NCBI GenBank assembly: GCA_028564925.1
Contig: CM053030.1
Coordinates: 405,433,603 to 405,497,602, forward strand
Direction of reading: 5' to 3'
From: Lithobates sylvaticus
Lineage: Eukaryota; Chordata; Amphibia; Anura; Ranidae
Length of the DNA: 64,000 nucleotides
Below are positions 12,531-24,395 of the stretch, in pieces. The notes beneath the pieces are model-generated. The model did no database searches, had not been told where the DNA came from, and was given only the letters and a program-made list of their open reading frames with translations. The position numbers were made by a program, and so were the translations under genes. The stretch's first letter is position 1; each line of letters starts with the position of its first letter.

Positions 12531-12661
12531 TTGTTTATTTTGCTACAGAGAAATCCCATCCATCGTTGTCAGCCCTACCTTCTGGACTACAGAACTCCAT
12601 CCCTACCCCTCCCTGTCCCCCTCCACATGCATACATACATACATACACGATTTTCACTGCT

Positions 12662-12897
12662 GGGGTCCAGATGTCTGTAGGATGTAAGGCTGGGACGCTG
12701 GAAGAATCCAGGAAGTCTAGGGAATCCAAGCTGTCTGGTGTGGACTGCACAGGAGGAAATGGCGTCACCAAATGGGCGGACCTCAATCGTGGACCTCAGT
12801 TCTCTCCACACCAGACAGCTTGGATTCCCTAGACTTCTTGAATGCTCCCAGCGTCTCCAGCATCCCAGCCTTACATCCTACAGACATCTGGACCCCA
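12662..12897. repeat. Long hairpin (arms about 85-92 bp)
   Basis: The left arm, 12662-12746, starts GGGGTCCAGATGTCTGTAGG. The right arm, about 12805-12897, is its complement. The spacer is about 58 bp. Some mismatches and one short indel are present. This is probably a fold-back MITE, and no target duplication was resolved. A (CATA)n run lies just upstream at 12629-12648. Confidence 0.75.
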
Positions 12898-13188
12898 GGA
12901 GTGAAAATCGGACAGCAGGCCCCCCTTTAGGGACTACCTTTATGACAACAGACATGCTCAAACTATCTTCATTCCTGTAAGAGCAATACATTTGTGCAAT
13001 AAACGTGTCTTTAACACTACACTTAGGTGCGCCTCCCCTTTCTTCTCATCTCATCATTCCCTGCACATGGGCTGAAACTTCAAATCAGTCTGAAATTGGG
13101 TGTGAAATTACAGCACTAAATAGGCGTCTGATAGACAATTGTTGTAACAATCATACATTTCTAATATGGTTGACAAACAGAGAAAGAA

Positions 13189-14190
13189 CTTAAAGGGGAA
13201 CTTCACTCAAAAGGGGAAGTTCTGCTTTTCCTCTTCTTCCCCCTCCTCCTTTACATTTGGCACTTTTTTTGGGGGGGGGGGCACACACCTGATTTTGACA
13301 AGTACCCACTCCCCCACTTCCAGCTGGATCGCCACGGCAATCCGAGTGGAAATTCAGCCCCCCTCCTTCCCCACAGGCTTCTGGGACACATCACAGGTCT
13401 AGTAGAAGACCATGGGACCATTTACAGAGCGCAACTTAGTGCGTGCATGCGCAGTTGGAAGCTGGCTGTGAAGGCTTCCCTGCCGGTTTCCCTTAGTCAA
13501 GATGCCAGCGCCTGGATCTGAAGCCAATTGAAGAATCAGTTCGGGTGAGGACAACAATGGATCCAGGGTCAGATAAGTGTCCTTATATTAAGTATTTGTA
13601 GCTGCTGACTGAATTTTTTGAGGGGAGACTGGAGCTCCTCTCTAAGGAGGAATTTCACTTCCCTCTCATGATCCCCCCCCCCCCATCCTTACCTCTATAG
13701 CTGGGTTCTGCACAAAAAAAATACTCACAAGCCCAGCAATCCACCAGTGTTCTGTAGGGATCTGCCGCTCCCCTGCTACACACTCATCCTGTGGCTCCAT
13801 CACCTTATTACATCATCAGGGCACATCCTGTCTTTTCCAAGTTCGTGCAGCCATCCTTATGAAGACGTACATGTGCTGCAGTGTATCATCATGGATCCAG
13901 CTGTCAAAAACCAGGAAGAGGCAGGCGGTCGTGATGGGACATGATGGGGCACGGTGCATGCGCAGTAGAGTACCCTGAGGCCTCCTTGACGATTGGCGTA
14001 GGTATCCCAGGAGGTTGCAGGGAGAGTAATATGTCAGTCACACCTAGGCAAGAGAACCAGGATGTGTGGGGTTGTGTTTCCCCTAAAAAAAGATATTTAA
14101 AAATATATATATATATCTGCTAATGTGAGAGGAGGGAGGTTGAAGTGTATTAAGAGAAAGTTCTTGAGGAGGATGAACGTCCACTTTAAC
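13189..14190. mobile_element. Probable non-autonomous DNA element (TTAAAG-GGA--TTCA ends)
   Basis: The left end TTAAAGGGGAACTTCAC and the right end ATGAACGTCCACTTTAA are imperfect inverted repeats. The body contains poly(C)/poly(G) runs (13270, 13674) and no coding. The superfamily was not determined. Confidence 0.4.
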
Positions 14191-15091
14191 CACACAAAAT
14201 TTCAGTATGCAGGAATGAGATAAAAGAGAATAAAACACTGGATACAGAAGAAAAGATTTGTCACAAACTATATAGGAAGGGTGACACTGATAAAACCACA
14301 TTATGTCTGTGCAGGAATAAAACAAAAAAACAAATATAAACTGCCCCTCTATAACAACTTGAAAAAAGATTTTCCTTTCCAACCAGAACTGTTTTTGAAA
14401 TACACGCACACCATCAAACGCATACACTGAGCATAGAAGCCATGTTAGAACTCTCAAAGCAGAAACAAGATCACAGCATTTGGTAAATATTTGGCGGATG
14501 AATGACGATTGGTGACCTCATGTGCCCAGTAAGCCTCCGATAAGCATAATTCACCCCTATTTAGTGTTGTTGTGACATAGAATAACATGACCTGTGTGGG
14601 GAGGATGCTGCATGCTGCTTTGGTTAAGGATATGACCTCCAGCTCTGCAGGAGATCGGAATCCAGTGTTTTAACTTATGTTTAATGCTAATGTTAGACAT
14701 CTCCGTTCTGAAAAAGGTTGCTGGCACAAAGAAAAAATTCAACAGAATATGGTTTAGCTTCATATTAAACTGCACATAATTATTTTATGACAATTTGTTA
14801 TTGTAGCGTTAAATAACATAGCTTTATAAATAACAGCCCATTACCATTTATTGCTGGCATAATTGTAAACAATATTAAAGGTGATTTAACTTTCCTTTAA
14901 TGTTACTCATCCACATGATGGCATTTTCCTAAATACAAATTACACAACAGTTTTCCCGATGTATTGAAAGGGAGAATGTTTCTTTTGTTAATAAGGCCTG
15001 TGATATGGTTGTGAGTATGGACCTATCAAAGTATAGTAATTGATGCATCAGCGAGGTCCAATACACTTTTTATTTATTATTTCAGTTTTTA

Positions 15092-15094
<3 letters not shown>
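14191..15094. other. Non-coding, no recognised element
   Basis: This is AT-rich sequence with scattered short open frames. No inverted ends, LINE motifs or SINE boxes were seen. Confidence 0.4.

Positions 15095-15150
<56 letters not shown>
15095..15150. repeat. (TA)n microsatellite
   Basis: A pure TA/AT dinucleotide run of about 50 bp is followed by a poly(T) run. Confidence 0.95.
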
Positions 15151-15159
<9 letters not shown>

Positions 15160-15338
15160 TTTTAACAAATGTAAATTTCAATATCAAAGAACTTATTTGG
15201 CCACATCATACACTTTCATTTTATAACATCAGCACTGTAATACAAACAATCGTTTTTTTTTTTTTTTTATTCAATATAAGCTTACATGAAAAATCTCCTG
15301 CTGCATGTCTGCTGGCCATCTCGTTCCACAACTTCCTG

Positions 15339-15836
15339 TGTTCCGTCAGATTAGGCGACCCGTCAAACCTTGTAACGGAAGTGACGTTCTGTCAAGGCCA
15401 TCTTGGTACACCCTGCACTCAGACGCAGTAAGCCTGCAGTCTGAAGTCGCCAAGCAGACATCTTTTTACACCCACTGGAATCTTGCATTTCACACTTCTT
15501 TTTACCACTAAACTGAGCTTATATCGTGAAATACAGTATTTAAAAGTCCGTGACATGGTTTAAAGATGAAATTTAAAAGCAGCTGTCCTGTCCTGCTGCT
15601 TTTAAAATTCAACATCAAAACAGTGTCACAGACTTCTAAATACTGTATTTCACGAAATAAGCTCAGTTTAGTGGTAAAAAGAAGTGTGAAATGCAACATT
15701 CCGGTGGGTGTAAGAAGATGTCCGCTTGGCGACTTCAGAATGTAGGCTTACTGTGGTCGAGTGCGGGGTGTACCAAGATGGCCGTGACGGAACGTCACTT
15801 CCATTACGAAATCTGACGGGTCGCAATCTGACGTAA
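15339..15836. mobile_element. Fold-back MITE, arms about 240 bp
   Basis: The left arm 15339-15582 and the right arm 15596-15836 are inverted copies around a 13-bp centre. Positions pair at a sum near 31,178. Examples are GTTCCGTCAGATT against AATCTGACGTAAC, and GAAATTTAAAAGCAG against CTGCTTTTAAAATTC. Arm identity is roughly 85-90 percent by eye. It is non-coding, and the superfamily was not assigned. Confidence 0.85.
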
Positions 15837-16435
15837 CAACTGCATTCTCTGCACTCTGTGTAGCTTCTCCTCTGCTCATTCATTTGCTTTACTTTCAATT
15901 TCCAAAGACTACATAACCCATGGTGTCTTCACCATAAAGCCATAACTGTGTGCATGTGGCCCTGCAGTTGTAAAGACCATGGTGCTTACATTCTCTGAAA
16001 CACCAGTAAGCAGATGAAGTTGCCCTGGTGCCCCAGTTCAGCTCTAAGGTGGCAGCAGGCTCAGTAATAGATTTCTTTTATTTAGTGAACGGCATTACCT
16101 CCACGATGTTTATTGTACTAATATTATTTAAATATATAAAGTTTTTGTTTATGTGAACAAGTTATTTTCATCTAGACATGGCCTAGAAACCCGCATCCAA
16201 TTCACACTAGTGTGAACCCAGCCTTAGTGTTTGGCATAAGAGCATATACACATTTGTAAGCCCCTTTAAGCATAGGAAAGTTATTGCTAATAAGAATAAC
16301 TACTACCTGCACTACTACTATTTGGTCACTTTAGTGCCTTGGGCTAATTATCTTGCTATCTTTCAAATAGATTTTTCTGTGCAGTTGGTGAAAGGACCAA
16401 GTTAAAAAGGTAAATCAAGTTAAAAATATCTATTA

Positions 16436-16632
16436 GGGCGTCTTCACACTGCTGCGCTTTGGTCGCAGCTCAGTGTACCCTCGTTTACATGCGGGTTAGC
16501 TGCGATTCCCCATAGACTTCTATTATGTCCTTCGGTTTTGGTGCATTTTCTGAAAGTGCAGCTAACCCGCATGGAAATCACGGGTATACTGCACTGCAGC
16601 CAAATCGCAGCCAGGGCAGTGTGAAAGCACCC
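16436..16632. mobile_element. Harbinger-type MITE (TTCACACTG ends)
   Basis: The ends GGGCGTCTTCACACTGC and GCAGTGTGAAAGCACCC are flanked by TTA on both sides (16433-16435 and 16633-16635). It belongs to the large GGCCCCTTTCACACTG family also seen at 22549, 28700 and 37168. Confidence 0.8.
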
Positions 16633-16695
16633 TTAGATCTAAGCAGACTGTAAACTAGCCAACCTATTGAAACTACTCTTCCAGTTATTTTGTTA

Positions 16696-17115
16696 TGCCC
16701 CGCACACACGGTCAGATTTTCCAAAAATGTTCGATCGGATCATGTTGTCGGAAAATCCGACCGTGTGTGGGCTCCATCGGACTTTTTCAGTTGGAGTTTC
16801 CGACGCACAAAGTTTGAGAGCTGGATCTCCAATTTTCCGACAACATGCTCCGATCGTGTCGATTCTGATCGTGTGTAGCCTAGTCCGACGGACAAAGTGC
16901 CACGCATGCTCAGAAGAAATTTGGAGACAAAAGCTATTGGCTACTGGCCTCTACATAGTCCCGTCATACGTGTTGTACGTCACCTCGTTCGGAATGATCG
17001 GATTTTCCAACAACTTTGTCCGACCGTATGTGGGCAACACCAGTTTCGGACAAAATCCGTCGGAAAATATCCAACGGATTTTGTGGTCGGAATGCCCGAC
17101 CGTGTGTATGGGGCA
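16696..17115. mobile_element. Harbinger-type MITE (TGCCCC-CACACGGTC ends)
   Basis: The ends TGCCCCGCACACACGGTCAG and GACCGTGTGTATGGGGCA are flanked by TTA at 16693-16695 and 17116-17118. It is a sister of the 11572 copy, sharing CATGCTCAGAAGAAATT-type and CTATTGGCTACTGGCC blocks. It is non-coding. Confidence 0.85.
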
Positions 17116-17399
17116 TTACACTTTCATCATCACATTTTTATTTTCCACTGTTCAACCAAAAATCTAGTAGATTATACAATCAGATTGTAATAGGGCTCCT
17201 GTGTGAAACCAAGATTGTCATAGTGACTTTAGCCTGGGTTGATACAGGAGCAGTGCGGGGAAACTGCATTTGATTCAGACAGGAGTGGAAACGCATTCCT
17301 GTTCAAAATGCATGCGATTATTTGCGGTGCGATTTGAGCCCATTAATTTTGTATGGGCTCCAATGGCACCGCAAAGGTATCGGTACTTGTACTTGCCTG

Positions 17400-17653
17400 T
17401 AGAGCTGCACGATTCTGGCTAAAATGATAATCCCAATTTTTTTGCTTAGAATAAAGATTACGATTCTCGCGGCGTAACATCATCTTTCACATTATACAAA
17501 AAAATTGGGCTAACTAACTTTACTGTTTCTTTTTTTTTAATTCATTAAAGTGTATTTTTTCCCAAAAAATTGTGTTTGAAAGACTTCTGCGTAAATACGG
17601 TGTGACATAAAATATTCCAACAACTGCCATTTTATTCTCTAGGGTCTCTGCTA

Positions 17654-17690
<37 letters not shown>

Positions 17691-18041
17691 ATATATATAT
17701 AAATAATCTTTGGGGTTCTAAGTAATTCTCTAGCAAAAAATACTGATTTTAAGCAGCAAGTGTCAGAAAAAGGTTTAGTCTTTAAGTGGTTAAACTGACC
17801 TCATTTACAGACCTAAGTTCATTCCTTTGATCTAAGAACAAAATGTTACTTTGTTTATAGTTATCTATGATGTTGAGATAAACTTGGCAGGCTGCCTAGA
17901 CTTTTTTTTTTTTTGGTCAGCTGTCAGAAGTGAGCAGAGAACTTTCTGCACTTGTTACATAGAATCGGGAAATGCTGTTTTAAGATCGGGAGGGGAGTAG
18001 AATCGCGATTTCGATTCTTAACGATTAATCGTGCAGCTCTA
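17400..18041. mobile_element. hAT-like non-autonomous element with an older repeat inside
   Basis: The ends TAGAGCTGCACGATTCTGG and AATCGTGCAGCTCTA are inverted. The flanking octamers are only partly alike, so the superfamily is tentative. Inside, 17475-17790 matches the 3' part of the piggyBac-type repeat seen at 34560-35400 (GGCGTAACATCATC, AAAAAATTGGGCTAAC, CTGTGACATAAAATATT-like blocks). This suggests either a composite element or a nested fragment. A (TA)n run lies at 17653-17701. Confidence 0.6.
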
Positions 18042-18972
18042 CTTAAATGGTATCAGTGCAACCCTAGATTGTGCTAGAAGTGTTGTCAGCCTTCCAGAAA
18101 TCAGTCACAGTGACAATAAAAGCTCTTGAGCATAACATACAGCACAGTAAGCAACTGGAGGGTTTAGCATAAACCATATCACTCTAGATACAAAATAATA
18201 CATTTTCCACCAATGGTGTTATTCTGTAACACAAACTCTTGTAACTTTATTATCAAACCCTGCACACAAAACATAGAAGTGAATATATAAATGGAAAGTG
18301 ACAAGATAAAACCAAGTACAAAAGAACAGAAATCACAGCTTGAAGCAAAGGAGACTCATAATGCAAGAACGAGGTTAGAGAAATGCAGCACATTAGGATT
18401 AAAATGTTGTGAGCATGAAGACAATGTGCTAAAAAGTGCAGAAAAGTGACTGAAGATTGCAAACAACATAGAAGGGTTGTATTCTGGATTCTATTAAACT
18501 TTATTCCTGGTATATGTAAAAAGTAGAAAGGACCTTGTCACTGTAATGGCCATAAACGGAGGTGACATTTAAACATCAAACACGTTCTAGAAAGCACTAC
18601 ACTAAAAGCAAGATTTACCCAACACAACAAGAAAAACTGCAGGTAAAGAGCAGCCGTTGAGATATTATAATCTGTGCTGTCCTTTTGTAGTTTGGTATTT
18701 GGAGCAGAAGAGAAAAAAATATGATATTCCATTCAGTATGGCTCTTCCAAACTTCAACTTCTACTATAAAAGGCTGGCACCCTGAAATCAGACTAATGTT
18801 TAGTGATTTAAAAAAAAAGTAAAAATGTATTAAAACATATCTTAACCCAAAAATAAAAACAGAATACAGTATATCGTAGCTTACCAGTCCTTAGTTGTAG
18901 TGGCTTCATTCATTTTTTTTAAACTCCCCCAGTGTATCTATGGAGGAAGCCATAGCTCTCACCTAGGCTAGA
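18042..18972. other. Non-coding, no recognised element
   Basis: No transposon ends or coding were recognised. Short frames on the minus strand lack any domain feature. Confidence 0.4.
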
Positions 18973-19432
18973 CTTTAAAGTGGTTGTAAACCCTTACAGG
19001 CCACTTTGACCTACAGGTAAGCCTAGATTAAGGTTTACCTGTAGGACCAAGAAATATCTCCTTAACCTACACAAGGAGATATTTTACAAAAATAGGGCTC
19101 CGCTGTCTACGGTGCCTGCGCACCGTAGACAACGGCGCAGGCTCACTGGGCGCACCACAAGTGAAGCAAACATGCCGTCACTTACGGCTCCCGCGCGCAT
19201 GCGCCGGAGTGACGTCATCGCTGCTCTGGCCACTCACAGCGCCGGAGCAGCGATACCAGGAAGGAAGATCGACGCTTCGTGATACAGGGGGCAGCGGTGA
19301 CATCACTGGCTCCTGTGTCAGGTAAGTGACACATAATGGGCTACTATGTAATGCATAGTAGTCCATTATGCTTTACCTTTGCAGGGAAACAAAGAGGAAG
19401 TAAACCCATCAGGGTTTACTTCCTCTTTAAAG
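18973..19432. mobile_element. Non-autonomous DNA element (TTTAAAGTGGTTGTAAACCC ends)
   Basis: The left end CTTTAAAGTGGTTGTAAACCC and the right end GGGTTTACTTCCTCTTTAAAG are imperfect inverted repeats. The GC-rich core has inner hairpins such as CTACGGTGCCTGCGCACCGTAG. A similar layout recurs at 38923-39387. The superfamily was not determined. Confidence 0.6.
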
Positions 19433-19435
19433 AGA

Positions 19436-19806
19436 AAGACAAGGAGAGAGGCCAGCTTGAGAAAGGAGCGCGGCTTGCCATAATACTCACGAAAATCTTG
19501 CGGAATAGCGGGTGATGTCATCCTTCCTTGCCATCCTTCCTACTGCGCCTCACGCCTCACTTTGAGTCTTCCCACTGCAGCCGACTTCCCTACACCAGCA
19601 GTGGCTTCAGTGCAGACAGTGCTCTCGTGTGAAGGACCAAGGAAGCAGGATCGTCACCATTGGACTTACCCTTTGCTGGGACCACATCCTGATGTGCTTT
19701 TTGTTTACTGCTCAAATGTGAGTTGCCAATTAATTGTGCTATTAAAAGTTTAAAAAAAAAAAGGTTTAAAACGTCTACACTTAAAGGCGCCTCTCTCCTT
19801 GTCTTT
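19436..19806. mobile_element. Small inverted-repeat element (AAGACAAGGAGAGAGG ends)
   Basis: The 16-bp terminal repeat AAGACAAGGAGAGAGG is matched perfectly by CCTCTCTCCTTGTCTT at the right end. The 371-bp body is non-coding. Its target duplication is ambiguous because it abuts the TTTAAAG end of the previous element. Confidence 0.65.
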
Positions 19807-20425
19807 TCAATTTTTTTCAATCTGTTTGGATTTTGGTTTCTGTTCCCATATGATGTTCCTTGAGTGTTTTAGACTTTTCACCCCTCATCCATAGCTAAAT
19901 CTTTACATGGACTAATATAGACTGTTCTTAACAGTATTAAAAATTTCATGCGGATATTTATGGATTAAAGTTTTATGCCTTTACTTGTGTTTTTTTTTTA
20001 GACTTTAAAGAGGAAGTTTACACCCTTTCTTGTCTTTTTCCAAACCCTCTTACCTTTTTCTGCTGGATTGTCCTTCATTATCATGCTCAGCAAATCCAGC
20101 ATTGCTTTGCAGTACCTCCCACTGCTCACCTTGTCCCACGACGCAATCTTCTTTATTTATGACATCAGAGAGGCCAGCTGTCTCTTCCTGTGCATTATCC
20201 GGGGGCCAACTGCAGGAACCAGGAAGTTTTAGCCAGCCCCCAGTGATGCTCCACAGCACATGAACTATAGATTGCCCCAAAGCAGGGGCGTTGCTAGGTC
20301 TACAAAAGATCTGGGGCTAGAGCCCATAGCAGCGAAGTAAAGAAAGTCATACGCTTGGGTGGGCATAAACATGTATATAATATAAGTCTGTGTTTGTATA
20401 TATATATATATATATATATTTATTG

Positions 20426-20640
20426 ATGGTACAGGAGGTGATGCAGAGGCTGCGGGCATGGTACAGGAGATGTCAGAGGCTGGGGGCATGATACAGGAGA
20501 TGCAGAGGCTGCGGGCATGGTACAGGAGAAGCAGAGGCTGCGGGCATGGTACAGGAGATGTCAGAGGCTGTGGGCATGGTACAGGAGATGCCAGAGGCTG
20601 CAGACATGGTACAGGAGATGCAGAGGCTGCGAGCATAGTA
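20426..20640 (+). repeat. Minisatellite, unit about 28-31 bp
   Basis: About seven units follow the pattern GGTACAGGAGATGCAGAGGC plus TGCGGGCAT, varying by a few bases. Because of this periodicity the array is open in several frames. It follows a (TA)n run at 20397-20421. Confidence 0.9.
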
Positions 20641-20649
20641 CAGAGACCA

Positions 20650-20950
20650 CCTCCCTCAGTCAGTACAGTCCACCCCTTAGTACAGACCCCCCCTCAGTAC
20701 AGACTCCCTCTCAGTACAGACCACCCCACTCCCTTAGTATAGACCTCCCCCCATCAGTGCATACCCCCCCATCAGTATAGACACCCCCCCCTCAGTGCAG
20801 ACCCCCATCAGTATAGACCCCCCTCAGTGCAGACCCCCCCATCAGTATAGACACCCCCCCAGGGCAGACCCCCCCATCAGTATAGACACCCCCCTTAGTA
20901 CCCCCCTTAGTGCAGACCCCATCAGTATAGGCACCCCTCTCCCCTCCCAT
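20650..20950 (+). repeat. Minisatellite of CAGTACAGACC / CAGTATAGACACC units
   Basis: About 15 degenerate 16-22 bp units of the form CCCCCCTCAGTACAGAC and CCATCAGTATAGACACC. The C-rich array is adjacent to the GGTACAGGAG array inside one hAT-type element. Confidence 0.85.
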
Positions 20951-21647
20951 AGACCCTCCCCCTGCACATGTCCACCTACATAATGTATAGTAAAGTGTAT
21001 AGACCTCAAAACAGCGCGGACAGATATACTGTACACAGCGGTGTGTCCCTTGGGCTCCTCCTCCTCCTGTGTGGATATAAATAGAGGGGGGGCAGCTTCG
21101 GCCCGCTCCACTGAGGGAGAGAGCAGGCGAAACCCGAGAGTGTAGGGCAACGGGCGGTGTTAGCAGTGCTGCTACCCACAGGTGTAACCCCTCTGGTGGG
21201 TGTCACCCGGGTGCAGCATGCACCCCCAAGTGATGCCACTGCCTCGGGCTCACGCTGTGTCACTCAGGTTACGTGACATCACTGGTTGCTAGACGCCGAG
21301 CGGCTCTAGCAACCAGTGCAGGGGCAGAACAAAGTAAAACGGCCGAGATGTTAGTTATCTGCACAGCACCCACATCCACCGCTGATGGCACCGCGCTGCA
21401 CCTGGTAAAAGACTCTGGGCTATTGGACCCAGATTCAGGGCTGTAGCCCCAATAGCCACCCCCTAGTGATGCCTCTGCCCCAAAGCCTCCTGGGATGCAT
21501 GATGTGGTATCCCAGGAGGCTGTAGGCAGCTGGCTGGCATCATTGTCACCTAGGCAAGAAAAAGCTGGGGGTGCGGGGACAGGTTTTGCAAAAAAAATAG
21601 ATACATGAGCACTCATGCCAGCATGCTGTTATCTGTACTGTGCTAAT

Positions 21648-21719
21648 CATAAGTGGCCAAGGCATTCAAGTGGCATGTATGCGTGAGGCTGCGGGCAGGG
21701 AATGCCTTGGCCACTTATG
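21648..21719. repeat. Short hairpin
   Basis: CATAAGTGGCCAAGGCATT (21648-21666) is inverted as AATGCCTTGGCCACTTATG (21700-21718), with a 33-bp loop. The stem is perfect. Confidence 0.85.
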
Positions 21720-22545
21720 ATCGGCTAATGTCAGGGCCACAAAAGAATAAAATAGAGACGTGGCCTCATGGCATTGTCCCCCCTAACACCCATTTGTTTT
21801 ATAAATACATGTTACTCTTAATAGAGGGCGATGATGATTGTTAAGTACATGTCTCTCTATAGCTGCTTTGCTGGTTCTTTCTGTTTTGTGTTTCAGGTAA
21901 CAAGCTGCCTACTGTTGCTAGGAAGATTTAACTCAGCTGCTGAGCACTGGACTGGTGACAAATCCTTTGGCGGGAAACATCTAGCCAATGAGTATTACCT
22001 TTTACTTATATCCTCTCCTGTCACTCGGCGGAGTCAGCATTTACCTCAGGTCTGTCAGCTGGACTCACCTCTGGATTCTCCTCAGCCTTCCTTCTGGATC
22101 TTTTGACCTGTTCTCCCACCCTCCCTCCCCTTTGTCATTTACACTCAGCGCGGTCCTTCTTTATGTGGGTAATGTCACCCACTTTGTGGGTGGACAGTTG
22201 TTGGTAAACTGTTATTCGGTTGGTATAAGATATTGCTGCTTGAGTCTTAGTGACTAAGCATGTTGGTCTGTTAATGGTTAACAGTGATTCTGTTTGGTAT
22301 TAAAGGTTAAAGTTCATTTCATAACTAAAAATCCAAAAAAGGGGCCATGGCCTAAGCTTTTCCACAATACTTGTTGTGTGTTTATTTTATATTTTAGGTA
22401 TGTTCTTATGGTATGATGGGTGTTAATGAGGTGTACAATCCCATATATGTGACAGCTTCCAGGCAGGAAGGGTACAGCTAGGAAGCGGGGACAGAAGGAA
22501 GGAAGGAAGCTTAGAACCGGAAGTGACGCTAAGAGCTTCACAGCT
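21720..22545. other. Non-coding, no recognised element
   Basis: No clear repeat ends or coding were recognised. Confidence 0.4.
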
Positions 22546-22576
22546 TAAGGCCCCTTTCACACTTGTGTGACTTTAA

Positions 22577-23510
22577 CTACTTCCCACCCGGACACTGTAT
22601 ATATACGTCCGGGTGGGAGCTGTCTACTTCTGATAGGACGTTCCTGAACGTCCTTCAGAAGTAGGGGGATCGTGCGTGATCCCGATGCACTCGTGTCACC
22701 CGGACAACCGGAGGGCTCTGTGATTGGCCCTCCTGATCACATGACAGCCGTGTCCAATCACAGCCATCATGTGATGTAAGCAAACAGCCGGTTGCTAGGC
22801 AGTCGGCTCTCCTCTCCTCACACGGAAGTCGTCGCTGAGGAGAGGAGAGCGGATCGCTGCAGCCGGCTGGTGATCAGTGAGTATTAGCTGTTTTTTTACA
22901 GCTTTTTTACTCACTGATCACCAGTGTAGTGTCACCAACACAGTAAACACACATGTCCCCACACATGTCCCCAAAACATACATGTCCCCAAAACACACAT
23001 GTCCCCAAATAAAAACACATGTCCCCAAATAATAAAAACACATGTCCCCCACATATGTCCCAGTAAAATAACATGTGCCAATGATTATCTGCACACATAT
23101 GTCCGTGATCACCTGCACACATCTGTACATGATCATTTGTGTACATATGTCCGTGATCACGCAAACCAATTATTATTGAATTTTTTACTAAAAACATGTA
23201 GCAGAATACATTTTGGCTTAAATTTATGACAAAATTAGATTTTATTGGATTTCTTTTAAAAAAGAAAGGAGAAAATATTGTTTTTTTTCAAAATTTCCGC
23301 AATTTTTTCGCTTATATCACAAAAAATAATAAACGGAGTCGTGAATAAATACCACCAAACTAAAGCTCTATTTGTGCAAACAAAATGATAAAAATTTAAT
23401 TTGGGTACAGCATTGCATGACCGCGCAATTGTCATTGAAGGTGCGAGAGCGCTGAAAGCTGAAAATTGGTCTGGGAAGGAAGGGGGCGAAAGTGACCTGT
23501 ATTGTAGTGG
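22577..23510 (+). mobile_element. piggyBac-type non-autonomous element, nested
   Basis: TTAA flanks it on both sides (22573-22576 and 23511-23514). The ends are CTACTTCCCACCCGG and TACAATACAGG-like complements. The shared family core (AAAATATTG, CGCTTATATCACAAAAAATAATAAACGG, GGTACAGCATTGCATGACCGCGC) recurs in other copies. A private array of ACACATGTCCCC units lies at 22945-23165. It is non-coding. Confidence 0.8.
22945..23165. repeat. Minisatellite of ACACATGTCCCCAAA units
   Basis: About ten degenerate 16-25 bp units, each with CACATGTCCCC or the variants CACATATGTCC and CACATCTGTAC, lie inside the nested piggyBac-type element. Confidence 0.85.
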
Positions 23511-23760
23511 TTAAAGTTGCGCGATTTTACTGCGATTTTGCAGCGATTTGCGGCCGTGATTTTGCCGTGATTTCAAGGAATGCCTGTGTAAGTGGCATCA
23601 GAATCAGACCAAAGTAGTGCAGGGACTACTTTGAAGTCACAACGACTTGAAGTCGTACTAATATGAATGGCTGTCATTGGAAATAATGGGGAACGACTTG
23701 TCATGCTACTTTGCAGTCCCAAATCGTTGGACAAGTGGTATAAGTGTGAAAGGGGCCTAA

Positions 23761-24395
23761 GTCTTAAGTCATTACTAAAACCAGTAATAATTGAATGCAG
23801 AGGCAATTATTTATTATGTACTGTACATTTATAGAGTCTTACACATACAACCGGCTCTTGAGGGCAAACATAATACTGATGCCGCCTGCAATGAAATTGA
23901 GTTTGACAACCCTGCTTTAAGCCGTATATACGTCTAATGATGAACATACGTAAGCTTCCAACTAGTCCAGTCATTTTTTTTACTGTAATCTGATGTTTTC
24001 ATATATTATCTGACAGCTGTCTAAAAGGTTGGTTTCTTTTTTTATTATTGAACAATTTTCCCTCATTTGAAACCAAACTCATCTGTCTTTTTCTCTCCTC
24101 CTTAATTGTCCTTCCTTTGGTCTGACATGCAGACATCTTAAAAAAGCCACAATTTAAGTGTTAATAATTCCTAAATATAAGAAGAAAAAAAAAACATATA
24201 GTGCTCTAGGCACCAGCACTTACCATGCTTGCATACCGTATCTGCTATATTCTCAAGCCTGTGGTTGTTGAGAAGTCCTCATCTATAAATTTCTTCTTTC
24301 CTGGTTCCTGTCTTCTGGTGTCACCATCCCATTGCAGGGTCCCCGGTGACACCGTTGGGTGTGCACTCCCAGCTGGCAATACACAGTAGGGAGCT
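23761..24395. other. Non-coding, no recognised element
   Basis: AT-rich sequence. No coding or transposon ends were recognised. Confidence 0.4.

Larger units (their letters stand above)
20283..21477. mobile_element. hAT-type non-autonomous element with internal minisatellites
   Basis: A perfect 8-bp duplication CCCCAAAG flanks it at 20275-20282 and 21478-21485. The ends CAGGGGCGTTGCTAGG and CCTAGTGATGCCTCTG are imperfect inverted repeats of hAT type. The body carries two unrelated short-unit arrays (20426-20640 and 20650-20950) and then GC-rich sequence. No transposase remains. It inserted into another repeat whose flanks are visible on both sides. Confidence 0.9.
22549..23757. mobile_element. 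Harbinger-type MITE, interrupted by a piggyBac-type element
   Basis: The ends GGCCCCTTTCACACTTGTG and ATAAGTGTGAAAGGGGCC are flanked by TAA at 22546-22548 and 23758-23760. The element is cut at a TTAA by the repeat at 22577-23510. Removing that repeat with one TTAA rejoins GTGACTTTAA to AGTTGCGCG. The remaining Harbinger part is about 270 bp with GCGATTT motifs. Confidence 0.85.

Noticed and set aside
20458-20780. Overlapping coding frames
   Set aside because: They are produced by two minisatellites. Codon content simply mirrors the repeat units.
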